Shown piece by piece: positions 48,560 to 56,788 of a DNA stretch of 64,000 nt (position 1 is its first letter; each line of letters opens with the position of its first letter). Both the position numbers and the translations under genes were made by a program. Source of the DNA: Ignavibacteriales bacterium (GTDB lineage: Bacteria; Bacteroidota; Ignavibacteria; Ignavibacteriales; Melioribacteraceae); contig JACKAB010000008.1 of NCBI GenBank assembly GCA_020635285.1, forward strand, positions 62,001-126,000, read 5' to 3'. Under the pieces are notes generated by a model. That model saw only the letters and a program-made list of their open reading frames with translations, was not told where the DNA came from and searched no databases.

Positions 48560-49007
48560 ATGGATATTAAAGACTACAAACATAAAATCGATGAAGTTGT
48601 AAAGTTCCACGAAGTTGATTTAATGGGGTTTGTAATAATGCTGTATATTTCAATTATTTTGAAGATGCAAGAATTAAATATCTTCAAGACTTAAAAATAA
48701 GATACAATCTTAAAATAATGGAAGATAATTCATTTTTATAATGGCACATAATGAATGCGATTATATTTTACCGGCATCATTCGATGATTCTTTAGAAATA
48801 CTTACAAGAATTTCCGAAGTGAAAAATACAAGTTTTACTTTTAGTCACCTTGTCATAAATAAAAAAACGAACGAGGTTATTGCAAAAGGCGGTGGTGTTC
48901 TTGTTCACATAAATTTGAAAACAAAAAAATCACTTCCATTACCTTAAGAGTTTTACATAGCATTAAATGATTTTGAAGAGGGGGTTAAAGTAATAAGGAG
49001 TTCTTAA
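48560..49007 (+). pseudogene. Acyl-CoA thioesterase of the 4HBT/YbgC family (two frameshifts and one stop)
   Basis: Corrected reading gives a hot-dog-fold thioesterase of about 149 residues: KFHEVDLMG then NNAVYFNYFEDAR, the YbgC/4HBT active-site segment with the Asp after HEV. The breaks are one missing G near 48626, one missing base near 48735-48739 and an in-frame TAA at 48945-48947 where homologues carry Lys (LPLP-K-EF). The frame continues after the stop to 49007 (NDFEEGVKVIRSS). Two indels could be sequencing error; the stop makes real inactivation more plausible here than in the other broken genes. Confidence 0.7.
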
Positions 49008-49024
49008 ATTAAAGCGAGGTAATT

Positions 49025-49711
49025 ATGGGAATTGTTTTCGATATTGAAACCGTTGGATTCGAATTAGAAAATTTATCAGAATCTCAACAAGAATTTTTAC
49101 TTAGATATGCTGAAAAAGAACAAGACGAAAAAGTTAAAGAAGAAAAAAGAGAAGAAGCAGAGCGGTATTTAAGTCTATATCCATTTACTGCAAAACTAAT
49201 TGCAATTGGAATGCTAAATACTGAATCTAATGGAACCCTTGTTTTATATGATGATGAAAATGTTGAAGAAGTTTTTGTTGAAGAAAAAGAAATTAAATAT
49301 AAGTGTGTTAGTGAAACGGAAATGTTAAAATTATTCTGGAACTACATTTCTAAAACTGATAAAGTAATTACATTTAACGGAAGAAATTTTGACATCCCCT
49401 TTCTAATGTTGCGTTCTGCAATGCTTGGAGTTAAACCATCAAACAATTTAATCAGTAATAGATATAACATAACTCATCACATTGATTTGCTTGACCAATT
49501 TACATTTTATGGAATCACCAGAAAATTTAATTTAGATTTTTACTGTCATGCCTTTGGAATTAAATCTCCAAAATCTAAAGGTATTACCGGAATGGAAATA
49601 AAAGAACTCTACAAAGCCGGAAAAATAAAAGACATTGCAGTTTATTGTGGTGAAGATGTGAAAGCAACAAATGAACTTTATAAAATTTGGGATGAGTTTA
49701 TAAATATTTAA
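49025..49711 (+). CDS. Predicted 3'-5' exonuclease (PolB-like DEDD fold)
   Basis: This 228-residue RNase H-like exonuclease domain has exo I FDIET near residue 5, exo II TFNGRNFDIPFL near residue 118, and exo III YCGEDVKAT near the C-terminus. The segment between exo I and II contains a Lys/Glu-rich helix. It has the stand-alone architecture of the predicted PolB-like 3'-5' exonuclease family, probably acting in DNA repair or RNA processing. AAAGCGAGGTAATT precedes the start. It lies 17 bases after the thioesterase locus. Confidence 0.85.
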   Translation: MGIVFDIETVGFELENLSESQQEFLLRYAEKEQDEKVKEEKREEAERYLSLYPFTAKLIAIGMLNTESNGTLVLYDDENVEEVFVEEKEIKYKCVSETEMLKLFWNYISKTDKVITFNGRNFDIPFLMLRSAMLGVKPSNNLISNRYNITHHIDLLDQFTFYGITRKFNLDFYCHAFGIKSPKSKGITGMEIKELYKAGKIKDIAVYCGEDVKATNELYKIWDEFINI

Positions 49712-49716
49712 TATAA

Positions 49717-49751
49717 AACCCCCAAGGCTCGTTCTAAAAACCTCGGAGGTT
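49717..49751. terminator. Convergent-gene hairpin with AACCYCC core
   Basis: AACCCCCAAGG pairs with CCTCGGAGGTT (two mismatches) between the exonuclease and etfA stops; A/T-rich flanks are present. It is related to the hairpins at 46098 and 46501. Confidence 0.6.
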
Positions 49752-49771
49752 CAAAAAATAAAATGCGGAGA

Positions 49772-50737
49772 TTACTTTTTTAATTCCTCAATTAAAGCTG
49801 GAACAACTTCAAAAACATCTCCGGTAATTCCATAATCAGCAACTTGAAAAATTGGCGCATCTGCGTCTTTATTTACTGCAACAATATATTTGGATGAACG
49901 CATTCCAGCTAAATGTTGAATTGCTCCGGAAATGCCAAGTGCGATATAGAGATTTGGTGAAACAGTTTTCCCAGTTTGTCCAACTTGTTCTGAGTGAGGT
50001 CTCCAGCCGGCATCAACAACCGCTCTTGAGGCTCCGACAGCTGCCCCTAATACTTCAGCTAAATCTTCAACCAACTTAAAGTTAGCTGCTTCTTTTAACC
50101 CTCTTCCGCCTGAAACAATTATTGAAGCTTCTGCTACATCTAACTTTCCTTCAGCTTTTTTAATTTCAATTAATTTGGAAGAAAGGTCCGGTTGATCAAT
50201 ATTTTCTTCTACAATAAGGTCAGGAACATCTCCAGTTGGTTCTCCTGCATTAAAAACATTTGGTCTAATTGTAAAAACCTTTACTGCAGAATTAATTTTC
50301 ACATCTAATAATGCTTTTCCTGCATAAACTGGTCGTGTGGAAATTACATCAGAACCATCAACTTCTAACTTAACTGAGTCAACCGCAATACCAGCATCCA
50401 GTTTTACCGCAACTCTTGGAGCTAAATCTTTTCCCATTGAAGTATTGCCAAAAATTAAAATATCTGCTTCTAATTCTTTTGCAAAATCCGCAATAATTTT
50501 TGAATACGCTGATGAAGAATATTGAGTTAAGTTCTCATTTCTAAAAAGAGTAACCGATTCAACTCCGTATCCACCAATAGCGTTCAAACTATCTTTGGTA
50601 TTATTTCCAACAAGAACTGCTTCAACTTTTACATTTAATTTTTTCCCTAAATCAACAGCTGCTTTTGCCACTTCAAAAGAAATTTTCTTCAATTGATTAT
50701 CTCTTTGTTCAAGTACAGCTAAAATTTTATTTGCCAT
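49772..50737 (-). CDS. etfA: Electron transfer flavoprotein alpha subunit
   Basis: The 321-residue protein has a Rossmann-like N-terminal domain and the C-terminal FAD-binding domain signature (SGGRGLKEA, then GWRPHSEQVGQTG, SPNLYIALGISGAIQH and NKDADAPIFQVADYGI). EtfA with EtfB passes electrons from acyl-CoA and other dehydrogenases to ETF:quinone oxidoreductase. It follows etfB by 9 bases. The length is normal and no bifurcating-type ferredoxin extension is seen. Confidence 0.96.
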   Translation of the reverse strand: MANKILAVLEQRDNQLKKISFEVAKAAVDLGKKLNVKVEAVLVGNNTKDSLNAIGGYGVESVTLFRNENLTQYSSSAYSKIIADFAKELEADILIFGNTSMGKDLAPRVAVKLDAGIAVDSVKLEVDGSDVISTRPVYAGKALLDVKINSAVKVFTIRPNVFNAGEPTGDVPDLIVEENIDQPDLSSKLIEIKKAEGKLDVAEASIIVSGGRGLKEAANFKLVEDLAEVLGAAVGASRAVVDAGWRPHSEQVGQTGKTVSPNLYIALGISGAIQHLAGMRSSKYIVAVNKDADAPIFQVADYGITGDVFEVVPALIEELKK

Positions 50738-50746
50738 AATAATCTC

Positions 50747-51493
50747 CTAAATTACTTTTGCTTCTTCTTTTAATAAACGAACCAATTCCGGCACGGCACT
50801 AGCGTCACTTCCAATAATTTTACCGGCTTGTTTACCTTGAGGTTTATTCATGCTTAGTACCTCTAATTTATTCCCAAATGCAAAAGCATCCTTTTCTACA
50901 ATTGTTTTTCTTTTTGCTGCCATAATTCCTTTTAGAGAAGCATAACGTGGTTCGTTCAATCCCTTTTGTGCTGTAATAACAACAGGAAGTGAGGTTTCTA
51001 CAACTTCTTTACCACCTTCAATTTCCCGTTCAGCTATAACTTTCTCACCTTCAATATTTAAGGCAACTACAACGCTAACGCAATTATATCCTAAAAATTC
51101 TGAGGTTAACTGTCCAACAATTGAATTGTCATAATCAACGGCTTGTTTACCCATAAAAACTATTTTTGCATCTTGAGTTTTTATTTCTTCAGAAAGGGCT
51201 TTTGCTAGACTTACAGAATCTCTAAATCCAGAGTCTTTTAATAGAACTCCTTCGTCAACTCCCATTGCAAGAGCTTTTTTAATACTTTCTTTTGATGATT
51301 CTTCGCCGAGTGAAATTACAACAACTTCGCCGCCTAATTTTTCTTTTGTTTTTAAGGCTTCTTCAATTGCAAATTCATCGTAGGGATTTAAAACGTATGT
51401 AACATCTGTTGGATCAATTGACTTTCCATCGCTGCCAATTTTAATTTTTGCTGCTGTATCTGGAACGTGGCTTACGCAAACAGCTATCTTCAT
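50747..51493 (-). CDS. etfB: Electron transfer flavoprotein beta subunit
   Basis: The 248-residue product shows the family start (KIAVCVSHVPDTAAKIKIG), the NPYDEFAIEEALK motif, the AMP/nucleotide-binding segment MGKQAVDYDNSIVGQLTSE and the conserved LPVVITAQKGLNEPRYASLKG signature (quoted in part: ITAQKGLNEPRYASL). It heads the etfBA operon. A GAGGTAC-like site precedes ATG. Confidence 0.96.
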   Translation of the reverse strand: MKIAVCVSHVPDTAAKIKIGSDGKSIDPTDVTYVLNPYDEFAIEEALKTKEKLGGEVVVISLGEESSKESIKKALAMGVDEGVLLKDSGFRDSVSLAKALSEEIKTQDAKIVFMGKQAVDYDNSIVGQLTSEFLGYNCVSVVVALNIEGEKVIAEREIEGGKEVVETSLPVVITAQKGLNEPRYASLKGIMAAKRKTIVEKDAFAFGNKLEVLSMNKPQGKQAGKIIGSDASAVPELVRLLKEEAKVI

Positions 51494-51625
51494 TGTACCT
51501 CCAATTTATACCATAATAAGTTCAAAAATAGTATAAAATTACGTACTAATAAAGAAGTTTTCTAAAAGAAATCTTTTAAAAATTCTTTTGTTATTGTAAA
51601 ATGATTAGAAAAGTGTACAGCTATT

Positions 51626-51817
51626 TTATGAAAAAAAATAGATGACCCCAATTAGCATAAGCATATGAACTGAAACTAAACCGCTGATAAAAACTTTTTT
51701 TCTAAATTGTTTTTTCTCATAAAGTTTGTCTTCTTCATACACTCTTTTACTAAAAAAGTCACCCATAGATGGGTTCCATTCAGGATGTGAGATAGGGTTT
51801 TGTATATATTTAGACAT
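51626..51817 (-). CDS. Small single-span membrane protein
   Basis: This 63-residue product has a polar N-terminus (HPEWNPSMGDFFSKRVYEED), a basic stretch (KKQFRKKV) and one C-terminal span (ISGLVSVHMLMLIGVIYFF). CAGGAGAAAAAT precedes ATG. No family was recognised. The short tail-anchored form with positive-inside residues suggests a cytoplasmic N-terminus, perhaps a small subunit of a membrane complex. It is divergent from the 52099 gene across a region bearing a Crp-type site. Confidence 0.65.
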   Translation of the reverse strand: MSKYIQNPISHPEWNPSMGDFFSKRVYEEDKLYEKKQFRKKVFISGLVSVHMLMLIGVIYFFS

Positions 51818-51933
51818 TAATTTTTCTCCTGTCGAAAATTAGTAAGGATTTAATCTATTTACAATAAAAATTATTTTACTTCTAAAAAAAAATCAAATTC
51901 TGTCACAAAGTAATAGAACTGATTTTTTTCTAA

Positions 51934-51949
51934 AGTGATCTATATCACA
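51934..51949. promoter_or_regulatory. Crp/Fnr-family operator
   Basis: AGTGATCTATATCACA is nearly identical to the Crp consensus TGTGATCTAGATCACA (two differences) with perfect GTGAT/ATCAC symmetry. It lies 117 bases before the 51817 start and 150 before the 52099 start, in a 280-base divergent region. A half-site (CTAGATCAC) lies at 52037-52045. Confidence 0.65.
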
Positions 51950-52098
51950 AAATTTATTCAACTTTAATAAAAAATTACCGATTAATACCAGTAAGATTTA
52001 TTCCAAATAAGTTGAAAAGAATAATAATTTAGATGCTCTAGATCACTGACTTGTTAGGATAAAGGCTACTTATTACATCTAAAAAAAGAGGTAATAAA

Positions 52099-52302
52099 GT
52101 GAACAAAAAAGTTAAAGGTAATGCAGGGGAGTTTTTAATCAAAAATTCATCAACAATTCTTGAATTAAAAGTTGATGAAAATGGAAACAAAACTGGCGAA
52201 AGTTTAGTGCATATTATTTCTGATTCAATTGAAGATCAATATGATAGAAATTTAGTAAATGAAAAATTAGTAGAATTTCAATTAAATAAAATTATGAGTT
52301 AA
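52099..52302 (+). CDS. Small hypothetical cytoplasmic protein
   Basis: A GTG-start ORF of 67 residues is preceded by AAGAGGTAATAAA. It is charged, with alternating beta/alpha character (FLIKNSSTILELKVDENGN ... NLVNEKLVEFQLNKIM), and has no signal or span. It was not recognised. It lies 30 bases before the STAS gene and is probably its operon partner, so a regulatory role in the same switch is possible. Confidence 0.6.
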   Translation: MNKKVKGNAGEFLIKNSSTILELKVDENGNKTGESLVHIISDSIEDQYDRNLVNEKLVEFQLNKIMS

Positions 52303-52332
52303 AGCAAATTTTCAAACTTAAGGGGTCCAATA

Positions 52333-52788
52333 ATGCAAAATGTTGATGAAAAAAAAGTAGAACAAGGTATAAGCCAATTTCAAAATAGATTGAAAAACAG
52401 ATTTATTATTGAAGGAAGTTCTCTTCTTGGTAAAAAAATGGAACATTCAAATTTATTTGAAAAAGATACAGAATCGTCAAAAGGTTTTACTATAATAAAA
52501 ATTAAGTTTGAAAGAGCAACATTAAGAGAAGCCTCCAGCTTTAAATCTTATTTAGATAAAACAATTGCCGACGAAAACAGTGATATAATTGTTGATTTAA
52601 ATGAATGTGAATTTGTTGATTCTTCTTTTTTCGGAGTTTTAGTTTCTGGTGTTAAAAGATTAAAAGTTATGAATAAAAAGTTTTATTTAGTTTATAGCAA
52701 TCAAAATAGATTACCGATTTTTTCCGCAACCGGATTGGATAAAGTATTTCAAGTATTTGATTCAGTTAAAGAAGCAGAACAAGCTTAG
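52333..52788 (+). CDS. STAS-domain anti-anti-sigma-factor-like protein
   Basis: The 151-residue product has a STAS domain in its C-terminal 100 residues: FTIIKIKFERATLREASSFKS at strands 1-2 (in part), then DIIVDLNECEFVDSSFFGVLV, where the Ser-Ser after VD is the usual phosphoacceptor position of SpoIIAA/RsbV proteins (quoted in part: NECEFVDSSFFGVLV). An extra N-terminal segment of about 45 residues is present. Such proteins release sigma factors from RsbW-like kinases when dephosphorylated. A candidate kinase lies at 15323-15736. It overlaps the convergent membrane-protein gene by four bases. Confidence 0.85.
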   Translation: MQNVDEKKVEQGISQFQNRLKNRFIIEGSSLLGKKMEHSNLFEKDTESSKGFTIIKIKFERATLREASSFKSYLDKTIADENSDIIVDLNECEFVDSSFFGVLVSGVKRLKVMNKKFYLVYSNQNRLPIFSATGLDKVFQVFDSVKEAEQA

Positions 52789-53717
52789 TTTGTTTTGCTT
52801 CCTAATTTTTTTTGTTCCATTCTTTCAATATAAAGTTGTGTTATTTCTGCGCCAATTATAAATACTATTGATGCATAGAAAAGCCAAAATAACAAAACAA
52901 TTATGAGCAAAAAAGCTTCGTAAAATTTATTTGCTTGTAAAAAATGTTCAACATAATATCCAAAAACATATCTTGCTAATTCCCATAAAATTGTTGCCCA
53001 AAGTGCACCAATAAAAGTAGCCTTACTATTTAATTTAGCATATGGAATAAGCGAATAAAAAATAAAAAATAAAAGCAGAACAACTATAACTGAGGTAAAT
53101 GAAAATACTAAGTGCATAATTTCATCAACTTTGAAATTTACCAAAAAATCAAAATTTTCTGTCGCCTTTATAAAAATATTAATTGCCGGCAGCACAAAAG
53201 TTGAAACCAAAATCATAACAATTACCAAAAGTACCATTCCAAAATCGCGCATTAAGCCGGTGATAAATCCTTTGTTTTTATCATAACCAAAAATTCTATT
53301 TAATATTGTGCGCATACTGCTAAAGAGCCAAGTTGAAGTAAAAAATAAACCTATAATTCCCAAGTAGAAGGCAGCATTGCTATATTGAAAAACTTCCGGA
53401 ACTCTTTTTAAAACTGCATTTTTAGTGAATTCTGCATAGGCTGGATAAGGAATAATCGTAACTATCAATTTAGATAAGTTTTCTTCAATTGTGTGAGGAT
53501 CAATAATATTACCTAATAAGGCAAATAATAGAAGTAAAATAGGAACGGTAGAAAGTATTAATGAAAAAGCAATCCCACCTCCAGAAAGGAATATATGATG
53601 GTCATCAATTCTTCTGAATAAACCAACTACATAATGGTTTAAAAAATTAAGAACCTTTCTATACTGGTTAAAGGTAAAGTATTTTCCAATTACGCTGAAA
53701 AAATTAAATTTATTCAT
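52785..53717 (-). CDS. YihY/BrkB-family membrane protein
   Basis: The 310-residue protein has six predicted spans and the family pattern: DDHHIFLSGGGIAFSLILS near residue 38 (aligns with the usual HxxAGAIAYYxLLSLFP), then a span AFYLGIIGLFFTSTWLFSSM, GFITGLMRDFGMVLLV and the last half ATFIGALWATILWELARYVF (quoted in parts). The family was once called ribonuclease BN, which is wrong; its function as a transporter or envelope factor is unproven. Confidence 0.85.
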   Translation of the reverse strand: MNKFNFFSVIGKYFTFNQYRKVLNFLNHYVVGLFRRIDDHHIFLSGGGIAFSLILSTVPILLLLFALLGNIIDPHTIEENLSKLIVTIIPYPAYAEFTKNAVLKRVPEVFQYSNAAFYLGIIGLFFTSTWLFSSMRTILNRIFGYDKNKGFITGLMRDFGMVLLVIVMILVSTFVLPAINIFIKATENFDFLVNFKVDEIMHLVFSFTSVIVVLLLFFIFYSLIPYAKLNSKATFIGALWATILWELARYVFGYYVEHFLQANKFYEAFLLIIVLLFWLFYASIVFIIGAEITQLYIERMEQKKLGSKTN

Positions 53718-53803
53718 TTACTAATTTTAGAATTGACACAAAATAAAGTTCTGTTAATTTGCTTTCTAAATGATTATAATAAATATTATTTGGAAGAATT
53801 AAA

Positions 53804-53872
53804 TTTTTACGAATCATCGTTCGTAAAAAGTACTTCTTACATTGTAACATCATAATTATTCACCAATGTAAG
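53804..53872. repeat. Two inverted repeats upstream of the YihY-type gene
   Basis: TTTTTACGAA-TCATCG-TTCGTAAAAA (53804-53829) has perfect ten-base arms. CTTACATTG (53836-53844) pairs with CAATGTAAG (53864-53872) across 19 bases. Both lie 87-155 bases above the YihY start and 114-182 below the 53986 stop, so they could be an operator, a leader structure or a terminator. The rest of 53718-53985 shows no gene. Confidence 0.5.
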
Positions 53873-53985
53873 CTTATACCTTATGAACTATCTATAAGGA
53901 ATTTAAATCGAAAATAAATTTAAAGATAAACCTTTTTTTTCTAATTTGAAGAAAAAGTATTTGGGGAATTATTTTCCGCAGAAAA

Positions 53986-54273
53986 TTAAGATTTGAAATG
54001 GCTAATAAAATCGATAAAAGAAAATAAAATAAATGCCCACATTGAATAACCAATTTCATTCGAAGTAATAGTAAAGACAGAAATTTCTCCGGTAGCAAAA
54101 GCTAACGCCTTACCAAGAGAAAAGAAAATTAAAACAATACTAAATGCAAATAATCCGGTTTTAAAGGAAAGCAAGAACTTCTTTTCATCAGAGATAGTAA
54201 GTTTTTGATTTTTAACATTTTTAGAATTGGTTTCTAAAGGATTTGGCAATTGTTTTTCTTTATTTTCATTCAT
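53986..54273 (-). CDS. Small two-span membrane protein of unknown function
   Basis: The 95-residue product has a polar N-terminal third (NENKEKQLPNPLETNSKNVK) and two hydrophobic segments (LFAFSIVLIFFSLGKALAFA and YSMWAFILFSFIDFISHF). No family was recognised. It is isolated, with 268 bases below and 353 bases of gene-free DNA above. Confidence 0.55.
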   Translation of the reverse strand: MNENKEKQLPNPLETNSKNVKNQKLTISDEKKFLLSFKTGLFAFSIVLIFFSLGKALAFATGEISVFTITSNEIGYSMWAFILFSFIDFISHFKS

Positions 54274-54626
54274 AATTATTTCTAATGTGTCTCAAAATAT
54301 TGTTGCTTCTTAAAACAACTTGGGTTCTTTTATGAAACACAAATTGTAATTGCTAATCTATTGAATAGAAAATCATTAGAAATGATGCTAGTCACAATCA
54401 ATTATGATTTTTTTTTTACGATAATCTTTTTAGAAGTATTGCAAGAAAAATTGCTGGTAAATTTTTGCAGAAAGTGAGTAATTTATTAAAAAACAACAAG
54501 TTATGCCGAAATCCCAGTTCTATGTAAAATATTATTGCATGCTTTTACACTAAACACTGTGAATCATAAAGTTTCTTTTGCCTTAAAACACAAACTTCTG
54601 CTTGATAATAAATAAAATGTGACTTT
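54274..54626. other. Gene-free intergenic region
   Basis: About 350 bases of very AT-rich sequence lie between divergent genes. No ORF, hairpin of note or repeat was found except the sigma-54-like element that begins at 54627. Confidence 0.6.
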
Positions 54627-54642
54627 TGGCACAAAATATGCC
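54627..54642 (+). promoter_or_regulatory. Sigma-54 promoter
   Basis: TGGCACAAAATATGCC has a perfect TGGCAC -24 box and the invariant GC of the -12 box with correct ten-base spacing between GG and GC (only T12 is A). It ends 36 bases before ATG 54679, the expected leader length. This is the best sigma-54 match seen in the window. Confidence 0.65.
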
Positions 54643-54678
54643 TCAAACATTATGTAAATTTTAAAATTGAGGGGCAAA

Positions 54679-54990
54679 ATGTATCAAGTAGAAATTGGTA
54701 AAAGTCAAAAAGATTTTACAGATTTTGATAATACACAACTTGTTTGTTCATATCTTTTTTTAAAGAGAACATTCAAGTATCTCTATAAAGAAAAACTGAG
54801 AAAACTAGATAAAAAGGAAAAGCGTGCAATAATTTATGACATTTCTCTTTTTGAAAAGATTAAAAATACAAAATATCAGCTAAGGTGTTCAACACCGCAA
54901 AAATGGCTTGAAAACTCTGATATTTATAACAGTATTGTCTCAGAAATTGAAAAAAGAGAATTAGTAATAAATAATTTGGATTTTTGCTAA
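54679..54990 (+). CDS. Small charged hypothetical protein
   Basis: The start is ATG 54679 after GAGGGGC; an upstream ATG at 54667 lies before the ribosome-binding site. The 103-residue product is cytoplasmic and very basic/acidic (KYLYKEKLRKLDKKEKRAII), with no recognised domain. Its TAA abuts the ATG of the M23 peptidase, so the two form an operon driven by the sigma-54-like promoter. Confidence 0.65.
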   Translation: MYQVEIGKSQKDFTDFDNTQLVCSYLFLKRTFKYLYKEKLRKLDKKEKRAIIYDISLFEKIKNTKYQLRCSTPQKWLENSDIYNSIVSEIEKRELVINNLDFC

Positions 54991-55968
54991 ATGTCCTTTT
55001 TATTCAAAACTAAAAATATTGATTCTATGAAGATTAAGAAATTTTACTATTATTCTCCAGATAAACTAAAATTAGTACAAATTCATAATTTTATTCCCAA
55101 AGCAATCTTTGGATTATTTACATTATTAATTTTGTTTGTGCTAACCACGGTAGTTTTGAACAATACTATTTTAAAAAGCGAAAATTTAGAAGAAGTATTA
55201 TTAAATAATTTCACAGAGAAAAAACTTCTTGGCAGCGAAATAGAAATTTTGAAAAAGAAATACCATAAACTTTATTCCAAATTTGAAAAACTAAGTGATG
55301 AGACAAGAGCTTTAAGATTAGCAGTAAATTTGCCTTCATTAGAAAACGAGAATGAAAACTACGGAATAGGAGGCTCAGAATTTAATAATATAATGAATGC
55401 CTCATTTGATAAAAGAAAAGAAAAGTTTAATTCAATTTATGATTACGTAAATAAAATTGAAACAAACATAAAATATGAAACAAGTAATTTTGAAGAAATT
55501 AAAAATAAATTTAATGATAACAAAAATCTTTACGAAGTAATTCCTGCAATACGACCAGTAAAAGCAAAAATAGGTGATAGGTTCGGTTCAAGGTATCACC
55601 CAATTCTAAAAGTAAATAGAATGCATAATGGCTTGGACTTTCTTTCTAATACTGGTGATGCAGTTTTAGCTCCAGGAGATGGCATCATAACTTTTATTGG
55701 TGAAAAGGGCGGTTATGGAAAAGTTATAAAAATTAAACATGGTTTCGGTTACGAAACTTTGTATGCACATTTATCAAAATTTAAAGTTAAAAGAGGACAA
55801 AAAGTAAAACGTGGAGATGTAATTGCGTTTACTGGAAATACAGGCAGTTTATCAACAGGACCGCATCTGCATTATGAAGTAAGGCACAATGGTGTTTGCT
55901 TAAATCCTCGTAATTTTATTTTTGAAAATGTAAAATTGTTTGAGAATAATTATTTGGTTAGTAATTAA
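54991..55968 (+). CDS. Membrane-anchored M23 (LytM) peptidase
   Basis: In this 325-residue protein one span near residues 36-56 is followed by a coiled coil (about 60-110 and 145-165) and a LytM domain: GSRYHPILKVNRMHNGLDF (first zinc ligands His and Asp), APGDGIITFIGEKGGYG, then LYAHLSKFKV and GPHLHYEVR (catalytic and zinc His). All metal ligands are present, so it is probably an active peptidoglycan endopeptidase rather than an EnvC-type activator. It is co-transcribed with the small upstream gene. Confidence 0.9.
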   Translation: MSFLFKTKNIDSMKIKKFYYYSPDKLKLVQIHNFIPKAIFGLFTLLILFVLTTVVLNNTILKSENLEEVLLNNFTEKKLLGSEIEILKKKYHKLYSKFEKLSDETRALRLAVNLPSLENENENYGIGGSEFNNIMNASFDKRKEKFNSIYDYVNKIETNIKYETSNFEEIKNKFNDNKNLYEVIPAIRPVKAKIGDRFGSRYHPILKVNRMHNGLDFLSNTGDAVLAPGDGIITFIGEKGGYGKVIKIKHGFGYETLYAHLSKFKVKRGQKVKRGDVIAFTGNTGSLSTGPHLHYEVRHNGVCLNPRNFIFENVKLFENNYLVSN

Positions 55969-56070
55969 TAAACTTTTGTAATTAAATCTAAGAATTAGCT
56001 AACTCTTAAAACCATCCGATTGCCGGCAATTAAAATTACTTAATATCCAATCCATTATTAAATATTTTTT

Positions 56071-56098
56071 CTAACTTCTAACTTCTAACTTCTAACTT
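56071..56098. repeat. Tandem heptamer repeat
   Basis: Four exact copies of CTAACTT lie in the 198-base gap before the aldehyde oxidoreductase genes; a further partial copy is at 56126-56131. It is probably a replication-slippage microsatellite. Confidence 0.85.
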
Positions 56099-56166
56099 TC
56101 CTATTGCAATTGATTCCACTGATTTCTAACTTAGAATTAGATTTTAATCTCTATTAAAGAGGGAAT

Positions 56167-56774
56167 ATGAAAAAATCAGACAAACCAGTTGATCCTTCCA
56201 GAAGAAAAATTTTAAAAGGTGTTAGTGCAGGTATAGTTGGCGCGTATTCAATCACTCCAAAATTAAATGCTAAAAATCTACCTCAAGATATTTCTGATTC
56301 TATTGAAGGAAAAGTTAAATTGACCTTGACTGTTAATGGTAAAAAAATATCAAAAGGCATAAAACCAAATACCACACTCGCTGAATTTATCAGAGAAGAA
56401 TTACATTTAACTGGGACCAAATTAGTTTGTAATCAAGGTGAGTGTGGAAGCTGCACAGTTTTTATGGATGGAAATGCTGTATACTCTTGTCATCTTTTAG
56501 CTTTAGATGCAGACGGGACCGATGTTTTAACTATAGAAGGATTATTAGACAAAGATGAACTTCACTCAATTCAACAATCTTTTGTTGATGAAGATGGATT
56601 GCAATGCGGTTTTTGCACACCTGGACAAATTATGTCGGCTTATGCTTTGTTAAAAAATAATTCTAATCCAACCGATGAGGAAATTAAAAAGGAATGTCTG
56701 GTAATTTATGCAGATGCGGCGCATATCCCAAAATATTTGATTCCGTTAAAGATGCAATGAACAAGAAAATTTGA
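56167..56774 (+). CDS. Aldehyde oxidoreductase [2Fe-2S] subunit, Tat-exported, PaoA-like (one frameshift)
   Basis: A twin-arginine signal (SRRKILKG, residues 11-18) is followed by a plant-type ferredoxin domain (CNQGECGSC ... C) and a second [2Fe-2S] helical domain beginning CGFCTPGQ. A missing A near 56686-56690 ends the frame at 56760; restoring it gives the second cluster ligands GNLCRCGAYPKI and a 202-residue protein ending at 56774. The Tat signal on the small subunit of a xanthine-oxidase-family enzyme matches E. coli PaoA (YagT), placing the holoenzyme in the periplasm. It is the first gene of the operon. Confidence 0.9.
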
Positions 56775-56788
56775 GCATTGGAGGAATA

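Noticed and set aside
48560..49007. Stop-codon reassignment to explain the TAA in the thioesterase
   Set aside because: TAA ends most intact genes in the window.
56071..56098. Regular short repeats as a CRISPR array
   Set aside because: The units are contiguous seven-base copies without spacers; it is a microsatellite.
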